Source: an uncultured Clostridium sp. (GTDB lineage Bacteria > Bacillota > Clostridia > TANB77 > CAG-508). Taken from it: a stretch of 60,617 bases of DNA. This document shows positions 51,533 to 60,615 of the stretch, piece after piece (the stretch's first letter is position 1; the number at the start of each line of letters is the position of its first letter). The stretch spans positions 72,250 to 132,866 of the forward strand of contig CANAQC010000001.1 in assembly GCA_947363765.1 (NCBI GenBank), given 5' to 3'. The notes beneath the pieces were generated by a model. The model had not been told where the DNA came from and did not search any database. It saw only the letters and a program-made list of their open reading frames with translations. A program made the position numbers and the translations under genes.

Positions 51533-51556
51533 AGAGCCAGTAATTATACCAGCTCT
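51533..51556. terminator. weak hairpin between cargo operon and integrase pseudogene
   Basis: AGAGC(C) and (A)GCTCT arms around an AT-rich loop, followed by T-rich DNA on the plus strand. Confidence 0.4.
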
Positions 51557-51561
51557 ATATT

Positions 51562-53305
51562 TTAATAAGCAATTTCATATTTAATAATATCATTAATTGT
51601 TTTAGAATTCACTAAGTTGTCAAACACATTACTTACATCTTTCTTATTTTCATCAGTACTTGTTATATAAAAGTTTTCCGTAGTTTCTATATATTTGTGT
51701 CCTAGAATATCTGCAACATCTCTAATTTCTATACCATTTCTTAAATTAATAGTTGCATAACTTCCTCTTAAATCATAAAATCTACAATTTTCAATTCCAA
51801 GTTCTTTATGAATTATTTTAAATGGATAGTTTAAAATATTTCTACCTACATATTTTCCATTAGGTCTTGTAAATACCATATCAGCCTTATTTATTTGTAA
51901 AACATTTCCTATATTCTTCACTATTCGTTGTTCTACTACTTTTCCATATTTATTCAGTACATCTTCAAAATGATAAGTTAAATATTCTTTACCATACAAT
52001 TTCTTCATATACTGTTGTTTCTTTTTATAGTTCAATAAAGCATTATATAATGTTGCACTCATACTAATTTGTCTTGTTCCTTGTTTAGTTTTAGTAGTTC
52101 CAATATACCATCTGCCTTTATCATCTTTTGGCTTATCATATACTGTATGCCTAACATTTATATCTGCTCCTGATTCAATTAATCTTGTTGCGTGAGTATC
52201 TCTAAAATCGTGAAATCTACAAGGAATACCTAATTCATAATGAATTACCTTAAATGGATATTTACACGAGTCAGTACCTTCAAAAACGCCATTATTCTTT
52301 AGAAATACTAATTTAACTTCTGGTAAAGCTACATCTATTTCAGCATGTGCATTTTATAATTTTAATTTCTTGTTTATTATTATAAGGGTTTATAACTGTT
52401 TTTTTATAATGTTTCATATATGTATCACCGTAATTTTTTCTATGTTCTTCTTGCTCTTGTTTATATTCTTTTAGTGCATTAACTAGAGTATCTCCTATAG
52501 GTATTGTTCTATAACTTGTTTCTGTTTTACATGTTCCAAAATACCATACTGTAGTTGAATTACCACTTATATGTCTTTGCCTTGTTCCTCCTGCTTGATT
52601 TTTCTTTAGTATATTTTTATTTATACTAATTGTTTTATTATAAAAATCAATATCGTCCCAAGTTAAAGCAAATACTTCTGCAATTCTTAAGCCTGTGCAA
52701 TATGCTGTTAGAAAAGCATAATAAACACAATGATTATTTTTAAATCTATCTAATATTAAATTGATTTCTTCATTTGTAAAGATATGAGCTGGATCTTCTG
52801 GTGGAATATCATATTTAGGTAATTTCAATCCAATTGCTGGATTTACTTTTATAAAATCTGTTTCATACGCATATATAAAAGAACCTTTTATTACTTTCTT
52901 AATATTGTTTAAAAAGTTCTTGCTAAATGATTTATTAACATAGATTTTATTAATAAATTCTTGAAGTGTGCTTCTTGTAATTTGAGATAGTCTAAAATAG
53001 CCTATATTAGGTTTTATATGATTTTTTATAATATTGCTATATCCTTCTATGGTGTGATATTTTAAATTGATATAACAATAATTCTCTAGCCAATAATCTA
53101 AAAAGTCTGAATAACTCATATCACTTGCTCAAAATGAATTACCTGTGTTTAGATAATCATTGTATGCGATTACTCCTTCTTTCTCTGCTTCTGATTTTGT
53201 TTTAAATCCTGACTTACTTAAAAATTTTCTTTTTCCATCAACTTTTGCAATTTCAAATTTATATTGATAGAAATTTCCTCTCTTTTGAATTGTTACATTC
53301 GACAT
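51562..53305 (-). pseudogene. chimeric, inactivated tyrosine integrase of the element
   Basis: ATG at 53305 opens an arm-binding domain (MSNVTIQKRGNFYQYKFEI). An in-frame TGA occurs near 53125. The frame resumes SDMSYSDFLDYWLENY into the core-binding and catalytic domains (TGLRIAEVFALTWDD). At about 52355 a +1 break, not at a CGG, loses the frame. It resumes AEIDVALPEVKLVFL to HDFRDTHATRLIESGADIN. There the sequence jumps to a second integrase copy (DDKGRWYIGTTKTKQG) and ends with its catalytic box RFYDLRGSYATINL, DILGHKYIETTENFY. Thus two integrase genes fused by deletion and then decayed. Confidence 0.8.
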
Positions 53306-53340
53306 TTTTTATTTCTCCTTTCATTTTTCGAATGTAAACA

Positions 53341-53370
53341 AAAAATGCTATCACGAATGATAACATTTTT
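53341..53370. terminator. hairpin upstream of the integrase pseudogene
   Basis: AAAAATG, TATC, loop ACGAAT, GATA, CATTTTT: a stem with one bulged pair, flanked by T runs. It may protect the element from read-through. Confidence 0.5.
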
Positions 53371-53454
53371 ATAATTTGTATTCACTTTGTTTGCATAGGT
53401 AAATATCCTTATTATTCAAGTATTTCAGAGTTTTAAGTTTATGGTATGAAAACA

Positions 53455-53478
53455 TTTTGCAAACAAAATGCAAACAAT
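53455..53478 (+). repeat. arm-site-like repeat, right copy
   Basis: Identical over 24 bases to 47926-47949 (tandem GCAAACAA 8-mers). Nearby TGTTTGCA (about 53389) is an inverted half-copy. Confidence 0.6.
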
Positions 53479-53531
53479 TTGGTATGTTTTCATATTTATG
53501 TTCACTAACTTAATCTCTGTAAGTATTGATA

Positions 53532-56262
53532 TTACTGATTTCTTCCACAGCAATTCTTGTATTTCTTCCCACTTCCACATGGACATGAATCATTTCTTCC
53601 TATTTTTGGTTCCTCATTTTTTACTGTTACATGTGTTTGTTCTGCATTTCCATTTACACTATTTATATTTTCTAATGATGCATTTGTTATTCTTGCTGTT
53701 TCTGCTCTTCTGATTTCTGTTTGTTTTTGGATATTTAATAGGAGTTTTACTACATCATAATGTATGTCATAAACCATTTGATCAAACATATCTGTTCCTT
53801 CAATACGATACTGAACAACTGGATCTTTTTGTCCATAAGCACGAAGTCCAATTCCATCTTTTAGTTCGTCCATTGCATCAATATGATCCATCCATTTTTG
53901 GTCTACTACTTTTAACATAACAACTCGTTCTAATTCTCTTAAATCTGATTCTCCAATTTCTTGTTCTTTTTCTTCATAACGTGCTAGTGCCTTTTTAGTT
54001 AATTCTTCAAGTAGTCTTTTTTCATCAATTTTTTTGTCTTGTAAACTTTCCATATTTTCTAAACCAAATATAGTCCTAATTTCTTCTTTTAAAGAATCTT
54101 TATTTACAATTTCTTCTACTGAATATGAATCTACTAATGTTTGTGCTAATTCTATAATCATATTCATAATACTTTCTTTTAAATTATGTCCATCTAATAC
54201 TTGTTTCCTTTGTGCATAAATAATTTCTCTTTGTGTATTCATAACATCATCATATTGAAGAACATGTTTACGAATACTAAAGTTTTTACCTTCTACTCTT
54301 TTTTGTGCTTTTTCTACAGCACCAGAAATGATTTTTGATTCAATTGGCATATCTTCATCTGCACCAAGTGTATTATACACATTAGTAATCATATCTCCAC
54401 CAAAAATCTTCATTAAATCATCATCAAGACCAATATAAAATTTAGACTCACCAATATCACCTTGACGCCCACTACGTCCACGAAGCTGATTATCAATTCT
54501 TCTAGATTCATGACGTTCTGTACCAATAATTTTTAATCCACCTGATGCAATTACTTTTTCTTTTTCTTCTTTTATTTCATCATCATATTTTTTTACAAGA
54601 GTTCTAAATTTTTCTCTAGCAGTTAATATTTCTTTGTTATCTGTTTCATTAAATGCCATTGCATCTTCAATTTGTTCATCTGTATATTTTAGACGTTTCA
54701 TTTCTTCTCTTGCTAAATATTCACTGTTTCCACCAAGCATAATATCTGTACCACGTCCTGCCATATTAGTAGCAATTGTAACTGCTCCATATTTACCAGC
54801 TTGAGCAATAATCGTTGCTTCTTGCTCATGATATTTTGCATTTAATACAGAATGTGGAATTCCTTCTTGTTTTAGAATTTTACTTAATTTTTCTGACTTT
54901 TCTATTGATACTGTACCGAACTAGCACTGGTTGACCTTTTTCATGGCTTTCTTTTACACTTTTTACAATTGCTCTATATTTTGCAGATTCATTTTTATAA
55001 ATTACATCATTTTTGTCATTACGTATCATTGGCTTATTTGTTGGAATTGCAATAACATCTAAATTATATATTTCTCTAAATTCAGATTCTTCTGTCATGG
55101 CTGTACCTGTCATACCAGCTAATTTTTCATACATTCTAAAGTAATTTTGGAATGTAATTGTTGCAAGAGTTTTAGATTCATCTGCAATTTTTACTCCTTC
55201 TTTTGCTTCAATTGCTTGATGTAATCCATTATTATATCTTCTTCCATACATAATTCTTCCTGTAAATTCATCAACAATTAGTACTTCTCCATCTTTTACC
55301 ATATAATCAATATCACGTTTCATAACACCATGAGCACGTAGTGCTTGGTTTACATGGTGAACAATTTTAGAATTGTCTAAATCATTAAAATTATCAATAT
55401 GAAAAAATTCTTCTGCTTTTTTAATTCCTTTTGCAGTTAGTGATGCAGATTTTGCTTTTAAATCAATAATGTAATCATAGTTTTCATTATCTTGTGCCTG
55501 TTCTTCATCTTTAATATCTTCTTCTACGATTACTTTTGCTTTTAAGCGTTTTACAAAGTCATTTGCTTTTTTATATAAGTCTGATGATTGATTAGCACGT
55601 CCTGAAATAATTAATGGTGTACGTGCTTCATCTATTAAAATGCTATCAATTTCATCCACAATAGCAAAATGTAAATCTCTTTGTACTGCTTGATTTTTAT
55701 AAATTACCATATTATCTCTTAAATAATCAAAACCAAATTCATTGTTTGTTCCATATGTTACATCACATGCATATGCTGTTCTTTTTTCATCTGGTTCCAT
55801 ACCAGAAATAGCAAGTCCTACTGTTAACCCTAAAAATTTATATAATTTTCCCATCCATTCACTATCACGTTTTGCAAGATAATCATTAACTGTTATAACA
55901 TGGACTCCCTTTCCTGATAATGCATTTAAATATACTGGAAGAGTAGCAACTAGTGTCTTTCCTTCTCCTGTTTTCATTTCAGCAATTCTGCCTTGGTGTA
56001 ATATAATCCCACCAATTAATTGTACATCAAAATGTCTCATTCCTAATACTCTTTTAGAAGCTTCTCTAACAACTGCAAAAGCCTCTGGCAATATGTCATC
56101 TAATGTTTTTCCTTGTTCTAATTCTTTTTTAAAATATTCTGTTTTTTGTTTTAATTGTTCATCTGATAATTTTGAAATTTCTCCTTCTAATGCGTTAATT
56201 TTATTTACAATTGGCATTACTCTTTTTACTTCCTTTTCACTATATGTCTTAAATAATCCCAT
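53532..56262 (-). CDS. secA: preprotein translocase ATPase SecA, one CGG +1 recoding site
   Basis: The motor of Sec export; 909 residues from ATG at 56262 (RBS TAGGAGGC). Walker A is [13 protein letters not shown], Walker [22 protein letters not shown] at 54918-54916 (after residue 448) breaks the frame in NBF2. Skipping the C gives [19 protein letters not shown], a highly conserved SecA motif, followed by [13 protein letters not shown] and GRSGRQGD. The C-terminal zinc motif [13 protein letters not shown] ends in GRNQ. This end was supplied by the inserted element, whose attachment repeat overlaps 53543-53581. Confidence 0.96.
53543..53581 (+). repeat. attachment-site repeat, right copy (in current secA 3' end)
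   Basis: Matches 47768-47806 at 37 of 39 bases in the same orientation, with 25 consecutive identities at its right side. It lies wholly within the secA SEC-C coding segment. Confidence 0.85.
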
Positions 56263-56487
56263 TTATCTTGCCTCCTAAAACTTAAAATAATTCGTTTGTA
56301 ACTATATCACTAAATATATTTTTTAGCAAGGATTTTATGAAAAAACTATATTTTTCATGTGTCTTTATTTATTTTAAAAAATTATATATACCTACCTTAC
56401 TTTTACTTATATATCTTTGTCATAAATAGGTCTTTTCTCGCATACATTTTACTAATTCATTTATTTAAATAAGAAAAGAGGTAATAT

Positions 56488-57024
56488 ATGTTTATTTGTA
56501 ATGTTAAATTTAATCATAAATTTATTTTTAAAGTTTTCTTTATAATCTTGTTTTTGATTGTACTTGTTCTTGCAGGTTTTAGTATTTATAAAATATTTAA
56601 TAACACTAATAATGATAATTGTGTTACAGTTCCTGATGTTGCTAATATTACATCTAATAATTATACTAATATTTTAAAATCAGTTCATGACCATTTAGAT
56701 GAACATATTGGACAAAAAATTCATTTTATAGGTTATGTATATAGAGTATATGATTTTAGTGAAACTCAATTTGTTTTAGCAAGAAATATGAAAGTAAGTT
56801 CAGATAATCAAACTTTAGTTGTTGGTTTTTTATGTAATTACAAAGATGCTTCTAAGTTTTTGGATAATACTTGGGTAGAAATTACAGGAAAAATTACAAA
56901 AGGTGATTATCATGGAGATATTCCCATTATCGAAATTCAAGAAATGAAATCATGTGATAAACCACAAGATGATTTAGTAAATCCACCAGATGATATGTAT
57001 ATTCCAACTAGTGCTTTATTTTAG
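56488..57024 (+). CDS. membrane-anchored DUF1980/TIGR03943-like protein
   Basis: 178 residues. ATG at 56488 after AAGAGG. An N-terminal helix (about 10-33) anchors a predicted OB-like domain: HIGQKIHFIGYVYRVYDFSE, then FVLARNMKVSSDNQTLVVGF and WVEITGKITKGDYHGDIPII. This matches the C-terminal domain of TIGR03943/DUF1980 proteins, which usually also carry more membrane helices. Function unknown. Confidence 0.7.
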   Translation: MFICNVKFNHKFIFKVFFIILFLIVLVLAGFSIYKIFNNTNNDNCVTVPDVANITSNNYTNILKSVHDHLDEHIGQKIHFIGYVYRVYDFSETQFVLARNMKVSSDNQTLVVGFLCNYKDASKFLDNTWVEITGKITKGDYHGDIPIIEIQEMKSCDKPQDDLVNPPDDMYIPTSALF

Positions 57025-57040
57025 AAAATGTAATAATATA

Positions 57041-57077
57041 AAAGCCCTCTAGTGTTTAATCACACTATTGGGCTTTT
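57041..57077. terminator. terminator between the DUF1980-like gene and rubrerythrin
   Basis: AAAGCCC, AGTGT, ACACT, GGGCTTT arms with T run; positioned between convergent genes. Confidence 0.85.
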
Positions 57078-57079
57078 TC

Positions 57080-57631
57080 TTAGTTAAAATATCTTTTTAA
57101 TAATCCATCAAATCCTCTACCATGACGAGCTTCGTCTTTCGCCATTTCATGAACTGTATCGTGAATTGCATCATATCCAAGTTCTTTTGCACGAGTAGCA
57201 AGTTCCTTTTTACCCATACATGCTCCACATTCTGCTTCTGCTCTTAACATTAAGTTTTTCTTTGTATCTGGATATACAATTTCTCCTAATAACTCAGCAA
57301 ATTTAGCAGCATGTTCTGCTTCTTCCCACGCATATCTTTTATATGCTTCTGCTATTTCTGGATATCCTTCTCTATCTGCTTGACGACTCATCGCAAGATA
57401 CATTCCCACTTCTGTACATTCTCCCATAAAGTTATCTTTTAATCCTTTTACTACTTCTTCATCTAATCCTTTTGCTATACCTATTTTGTGTTCATCTACA
57501 TATTCTTTTTCTCCATTTTTTTCTTCTTTTTGTTCAAACATTTGTCTACCTGCTCCACATTGTGGACATTTTTCTGGAGCTTCTTCTCCAAAATGTACAT
57601 ATCCACATACTTTACAAACATATGCTTTCAT
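57080..57631 (-). CDS. rbr: reverse rubrerythrin
   Basis: A 183-residue peroxide-reducing non-haem diiron protein with the rubredoxin domain at the N-terminus ([23 protein letters not shown] written in two CxxC knuckles). The four-helix domain carries [20 protein letters not shown] and DEARHGRGF ligands. This reversed order is known from Clostridia, where it defends against oxygen and H2O2. ATG at 57631 with AGGAGG upstream. No recoding site. Confidence 0.93.
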   Translation of the reverse strand: MKAYVCKVCGYVHFGEEAPEKCPQCGAGRQMFEQKEEKNGEKEYVDEHKIGIAKGLDEEVVKGLKDNFMGECTEVGMYLAMSRQADREGYPEIAEAYKRYAWEEAEHAAKFAELLGEIVYPDTKKNLMLRAEAECGACMGKKELATRAKELGYDAIHDTVHEMAKDEARHGRGFDGLLKRYFN

Positions 57632-57783
57632 ATTATTACCTCCTAATTTTATTTTTTTAATATATTACCATATTTTTAAATTTTGTCAAGATTTTTTATT
57701 TTTCGCTTTCCTTTTTCTTTATTTTATGTTAGAATGTGTCATAAGAAAACGAATGATAATTTATTTTATATTGGAGGATAATT

Positions 57784-58038
57784 ATGGAATTTAAAAAATG
57801 TGAACGTTGTGGATGTTTTTTTGTATCAGATAGCAATGTATGTGAAAATTGCAATCCCAAGGATAGTTTTGAACTTTCAAAATTAAGAAATTATTTTGAT
57901 GGAGAAATTCATGCAAATTCAATTGATTCTATTTCTGTTGATACTGGAATTTCTGTAAAAAATTTAAATAGGTATCTTGAAAATGAAGAATTTTTAGAAA
58001 TATCTAATAAATTGAATATTGGAAATATAAAATTATAA
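57784..58038 (+). CDS. small zinc-ribbon protein
   Basis: 84 residues from ATG at 57784 (RBS TTGGAGG). Two CxxC pairs (KKCERCGCFF and NVCENCNPKD) form a zinc ribbon. A helical part follows with ISVDTGISVKNLNRYLENEEF, which looks like a helix-turn-helix. It resembles the YvyF-like flagellar/operon-regulator proteins, but no flagellar genes are near. Function not established. Confidence 0.7.
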   Translation: MEFKKCERCGCFFVSDSNVCENCNPKDSFELSKLRNYFDGEIHANSIDSISVDTGISVKNLNRYLENEEFLEISNKLNIGNIKL

Positions 58039-58057
58039 AATGTTCTATTTATATTAA

Positions 58058-58122
58058 GGGTGGAAAATTGTTTCCGCCCATACATTTTAGTTATTATTAA
58101 GCAGATAGATAAATCTGTCTTT
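58058..58122 (+). promoter_or_regulatory. structured leader of tyrS
   Basis: Two hairpins: GGGTGGAAA with TTTCCGCCC (58058-58079), and CAGAT with ATCTG followed by TTTTT (58102-58122). The second may be a weak terminator. The region is too short (113 bp) for a standard T-box with Stem I, so the mechanism is open. Confidence 0.4.
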
Positions 58123-58151
58123 TTATTAATATAAAAAAGGAATGGTGTATT

Positions 58152-59373
58152 ATGATAACAAAATCAATTTATGATTTATTAAAAGAACGAGATTTAATAA
58201 AACAAATTACATTTGAAGATGAATTCAAAAAATTATCAGAAGATGAGAAATTTTCTGTTTATTTAGGAATTGATCCAACTGCTGATAGTATTCATATTGG
58301 TCATTTTATTCCACTTATGATGATGTCTTATTTTCAAAAATGTGGTCATAGACCAATTATACTAGTTGGTGGTGGTACTGCTTTTATTGGTGATCCTAGT
58401 GGAAAAACTGATATGCGAAAAATGCTTACTAAAGAAGAAATTTCAAAAAACGTTGATAATATTATAAAACAAGTTAGTAAATTTATTTCTTTTGAAGGTG
58501 ATAATTCTGCTATTATTGTAAATAATGGTGATTGGATTTTAGACTTAAATTATATGGATTTTATTCGTACTTATGGTATTTATTTTAATGTAAATCGTAT
58601 GTTAGATGCTGAATGTTTTAAACAACGTATGGAAAAAGGTCTTACTTTTTTTGAATTAAATTATATGTTAATGCAAAGTTACGATTTTTTACATCTATTT
58701 GAAACACAAGGTTGCAAAGTTGAAATTGGTGGAGATGACCAATGGTCTAATATGCTTGCAGGTGTTGATTTAATTCGTAAAATTCACAAAAATGGAAGTT
58801 TTTGTGTAACTTGTCCACTTTTATTAAATGCAGAAGGTAAAAAAATGGGAAAAACTGTTAGTGGTGCTTTATGGTTAGATGCTAATAAAACTTCTCCATA
58901 TGAATTTTATCAATATTGGAGAAATATTGGAGATAGTGAAGTATATGATGTACTACGTATGCTTACCTTTTTACCAATGCAAGATGTAAAAAAACTTGCT
59001 TCATTGCCAGGAGAACAAATAAATGAAGCAAAAAAAATAGCTGCTTTTGAAATTACTAAACTAATTCATGGAGAAATTGAAGCAAAAAAGGCTGAAGAAG
59101 CATCACTGGCCCTATTTGAAGGTTCTGGTTCACTTGAAAATATGCCTACTGTAAAAATAGATACAACAGCTATTTCTATTATTGATGCTATTATTTTAAC
59201 AGGAATTGCTCCATCAAAAGGTCAAGCAAGAACTTTAATTACTCAAGGTCGGTATTAGTTTAAATGATAAAAAAATTGAAGATGCTACATATACTCTATC
59301 TAGTAGTGATTTTGAAAATGGTTATGCTATTTTGAAAAAAGGAAAAAAAGTGTTTTATAAATTAGAAAAATAA
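58152..59373 (+). CDS. tyrS: tyrosine--tRNA ligase, one CGG +1 recoding site
   Basis: A class I synthetase of 406 residues. ATG at 58152 after AAGGAATG. HIGH-type motif ADSIHIGHFIP, the tyrosine pocket GGDDQWSNMLAG and KMSKS-type EGKKMGKTVSG. CGG at 59250-59252 (after residue 366) stops the zero frame at RY. Skipping the C gives RTLITQG-GISLNDKKIED, the S4 RNA-binding domain's conserved Gln-Gly-Gly-(Val/Ile)-x-(Ile/Leu)-N. It ends at 59373. Without the shift, the C-terminal tRNA-binding domain would be cut. Confidence 0.95.
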
Positions 59374-59380
59374 AATATTA

Positions 59381-59414
59381 TAGAGTAGATGTCTAATAAA
59401 AGACTTCTACTCTA
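59381..59414. terminator. terminator after tyrS
   Basis: TAGAGTAG, GTC, loop, GAC, CTACTCTA arms with a T-rich tail, between convergent genes. Confidence 0.85.
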
Positions 59415-59446
59415 ATTTTTGAAAAATTTCTTTTATTTTATAGATA

Positions 59447-60348
59447 TTATATTTCGCTATAATTAAAATCTGGTACATATTCTTCCTCATGTTCTCCGTA
59501 ATTCTTGTATATACCCATTTTCTAAATTTAAAGAATATAAATATTCTTCTATCTTTTTATATTCCTTTTTGGTTAGTTTTCTATTAATTAATATTTCCTC
59601 TTTTGCTTTATATGTAGGAAAATATTGCGCCATTACACTAATATATACATCTTGTGGCATATTATCTTTTATCCATTTCAAAATATTTTTAGTATTTAAA
59701 ATATGATTTGGTAAAACAAGATGTCTTATGATAACTCCTTTTTCAATTAGTCTTTGTTTATTAAATTTTGCTTTACCTACTTGTTCATACATTCTTTTTA
59801 TTGATATTGTTGCTTTTTCAAAATAATTTTCTACATTAGAATATTTTTTGGCAATATTATTTGAATAGTATTTTAAATCTGGCAAATATACATCTATATA
59901 TCCTTTTAGTAAATCTATTGTTTCTTTTTTCTCATACCCATTTGTATTATAGATAATAGGAATAGTTAATCCATCCTTTTTTGCAATATCAAGTGCCTCT
60001 ATAATTTGATATACATATGATGTTGGTGTTACTAGATTTATATTGTGTGCACCCTTTTTTTGAAGATTTATAAAAATTTGCGCCAAATGTTTTATACTAA
60101 CTTCTTTTCCCTTTTGCATCTGACTAATTTCATAATTTTGACAATACTTACATTTCATGTTACAGTTTGTAAAAAATACTGTACCAGAACCATTTTTTCC
60201 GACTAATACATGGTTCTTCATAATAGTGTAAAGAAGAAAGTGCAATTAACAATTTATTATCACAATTGCACCTTCCTTTTTTTCCTTCTAATCTATTTAC
60301 TTTACACTCAAATGGACATAACTTACACTCTTTCAAATTTTCTATCAT
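59447..60348 (-). CDS. radical SAM protein of the PflX (pyruvate formate-lyase activase-like) group, two CGG +1 recoding sites
   Basis: 299 residues. ATG at 60348. It starts with a cysteine-rich module (CKLCPFECKVNRLEGKKGRC). First shift at CGG 60201-60199 (after residue 49): EEPCIS-GKNGSGTVFFTNCN, leading into the cluster motif CNMKCKYCQNYEIS (CxxxCxxC). Second shift at CGG 59498-59496 (after residue 283): NGYIQEL-GEHEEEYVPDFN to 59447. PflX-group proteins (COG1313) are uncharacterised radical SAM enzymes; the partner protein is unknown. The cluster motif lies after the first shift. Confidence 0.88.
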
Positions 60349-60384
60349 AACAAAAACCTCTGTATATGTAATTATATAAATCTA

Positions 60385-60615
60385 TTATTTATTTTCTAAT
60401 ATATTTTTAACTTTTTGTATCACAATATTAAAATCATCCATATTTCCAGAGATAATAATATCTGCATTTTTCTTAGATGGTTCTATATATTTTTCATGCA
60501 TTGGTTTTAAAGTATTTTTATATTTTGAAATAATGTAATCTATATCTAATCCCCTTTCTTTTCTATCTCTTTCAATTAATCTTGTTAATCTAATGTCTGC
60601 ATCTGTATCCACAAA
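60385..60615 (-). CDS. udk: uridine kinase, C-terminal part (truncated by window end)
   Basis: The frame enters from beyond the window end and encodes FVDTDADIRLTRLIERDRKE, then KPMHEKYIEPSKKNADIII and a C-terminal helix. This matches the lid and C-terminal region of uridine/cytidine kinase, which salvages pyrimidine nucleosides. No start is visible. Confidence 0.85.
   Translation of the reverse strand, partial: FVDTDADIRLTRLIERDRKERGLDIDYIISKYKNTLKPMHEKYIEPSKKNADIIISGNMDDFNIVIQKVKNILENK

Larger units (their letters stand above)
47768..53581. mobile_element. integrated element (about 5.8 kb) inserted at the 3' end of secA
   Basis: Bounded by 39-bp direct repeats (47768-47806 and 53543-53581) with 37 identities, derived from the 3' coding end of secA. 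Inside are a type III toxin-antitoxin, six cargo genes for nucleotide-type chemistry, and an integrase pseudogene next to the secA-proximal end. The left copy still encodes [14 protein letters not shown] and a stop, the likely original SecA tail. The right copy supplies the present tail, CCGRNQ. No relaxase, replication or transfer gene is seen. With its integrase broken, it is probably immobile. Confidence 0.82.

Noticed and set aside
52340..52370. Integrase frame break as a recoding site
   Set aside because: It occurs at AAA TGC without CGG, in a gene that also has an in-frame TGA and a fusion junction.
58039..58151. Canonical T-box riboswitch upstream of tyrS
   Set aside because: Only 113 bp are available between genes; no Stem I or specifier loop can be placed, and the hairpin lacks the full T-box consensus.
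649..60348. Widespread pseudogenes or poor assembly as the cause of the 22 frame breaks
   Set aside because: All breaks follow one rule (C before GGN at a codon boundary), none carries a second lesion, and the genes are essential. Random decay or error would give mixed indels and stops, as seen only in the accessory integrase, the RNA ligase remnant and the 44.5 kb pseudogene.
649..60348. CGG simply reassigned to another amino acid
   Set aside because: Reassignment would keep the zero frame, but homology resumes in the +1 frame after every CGG.
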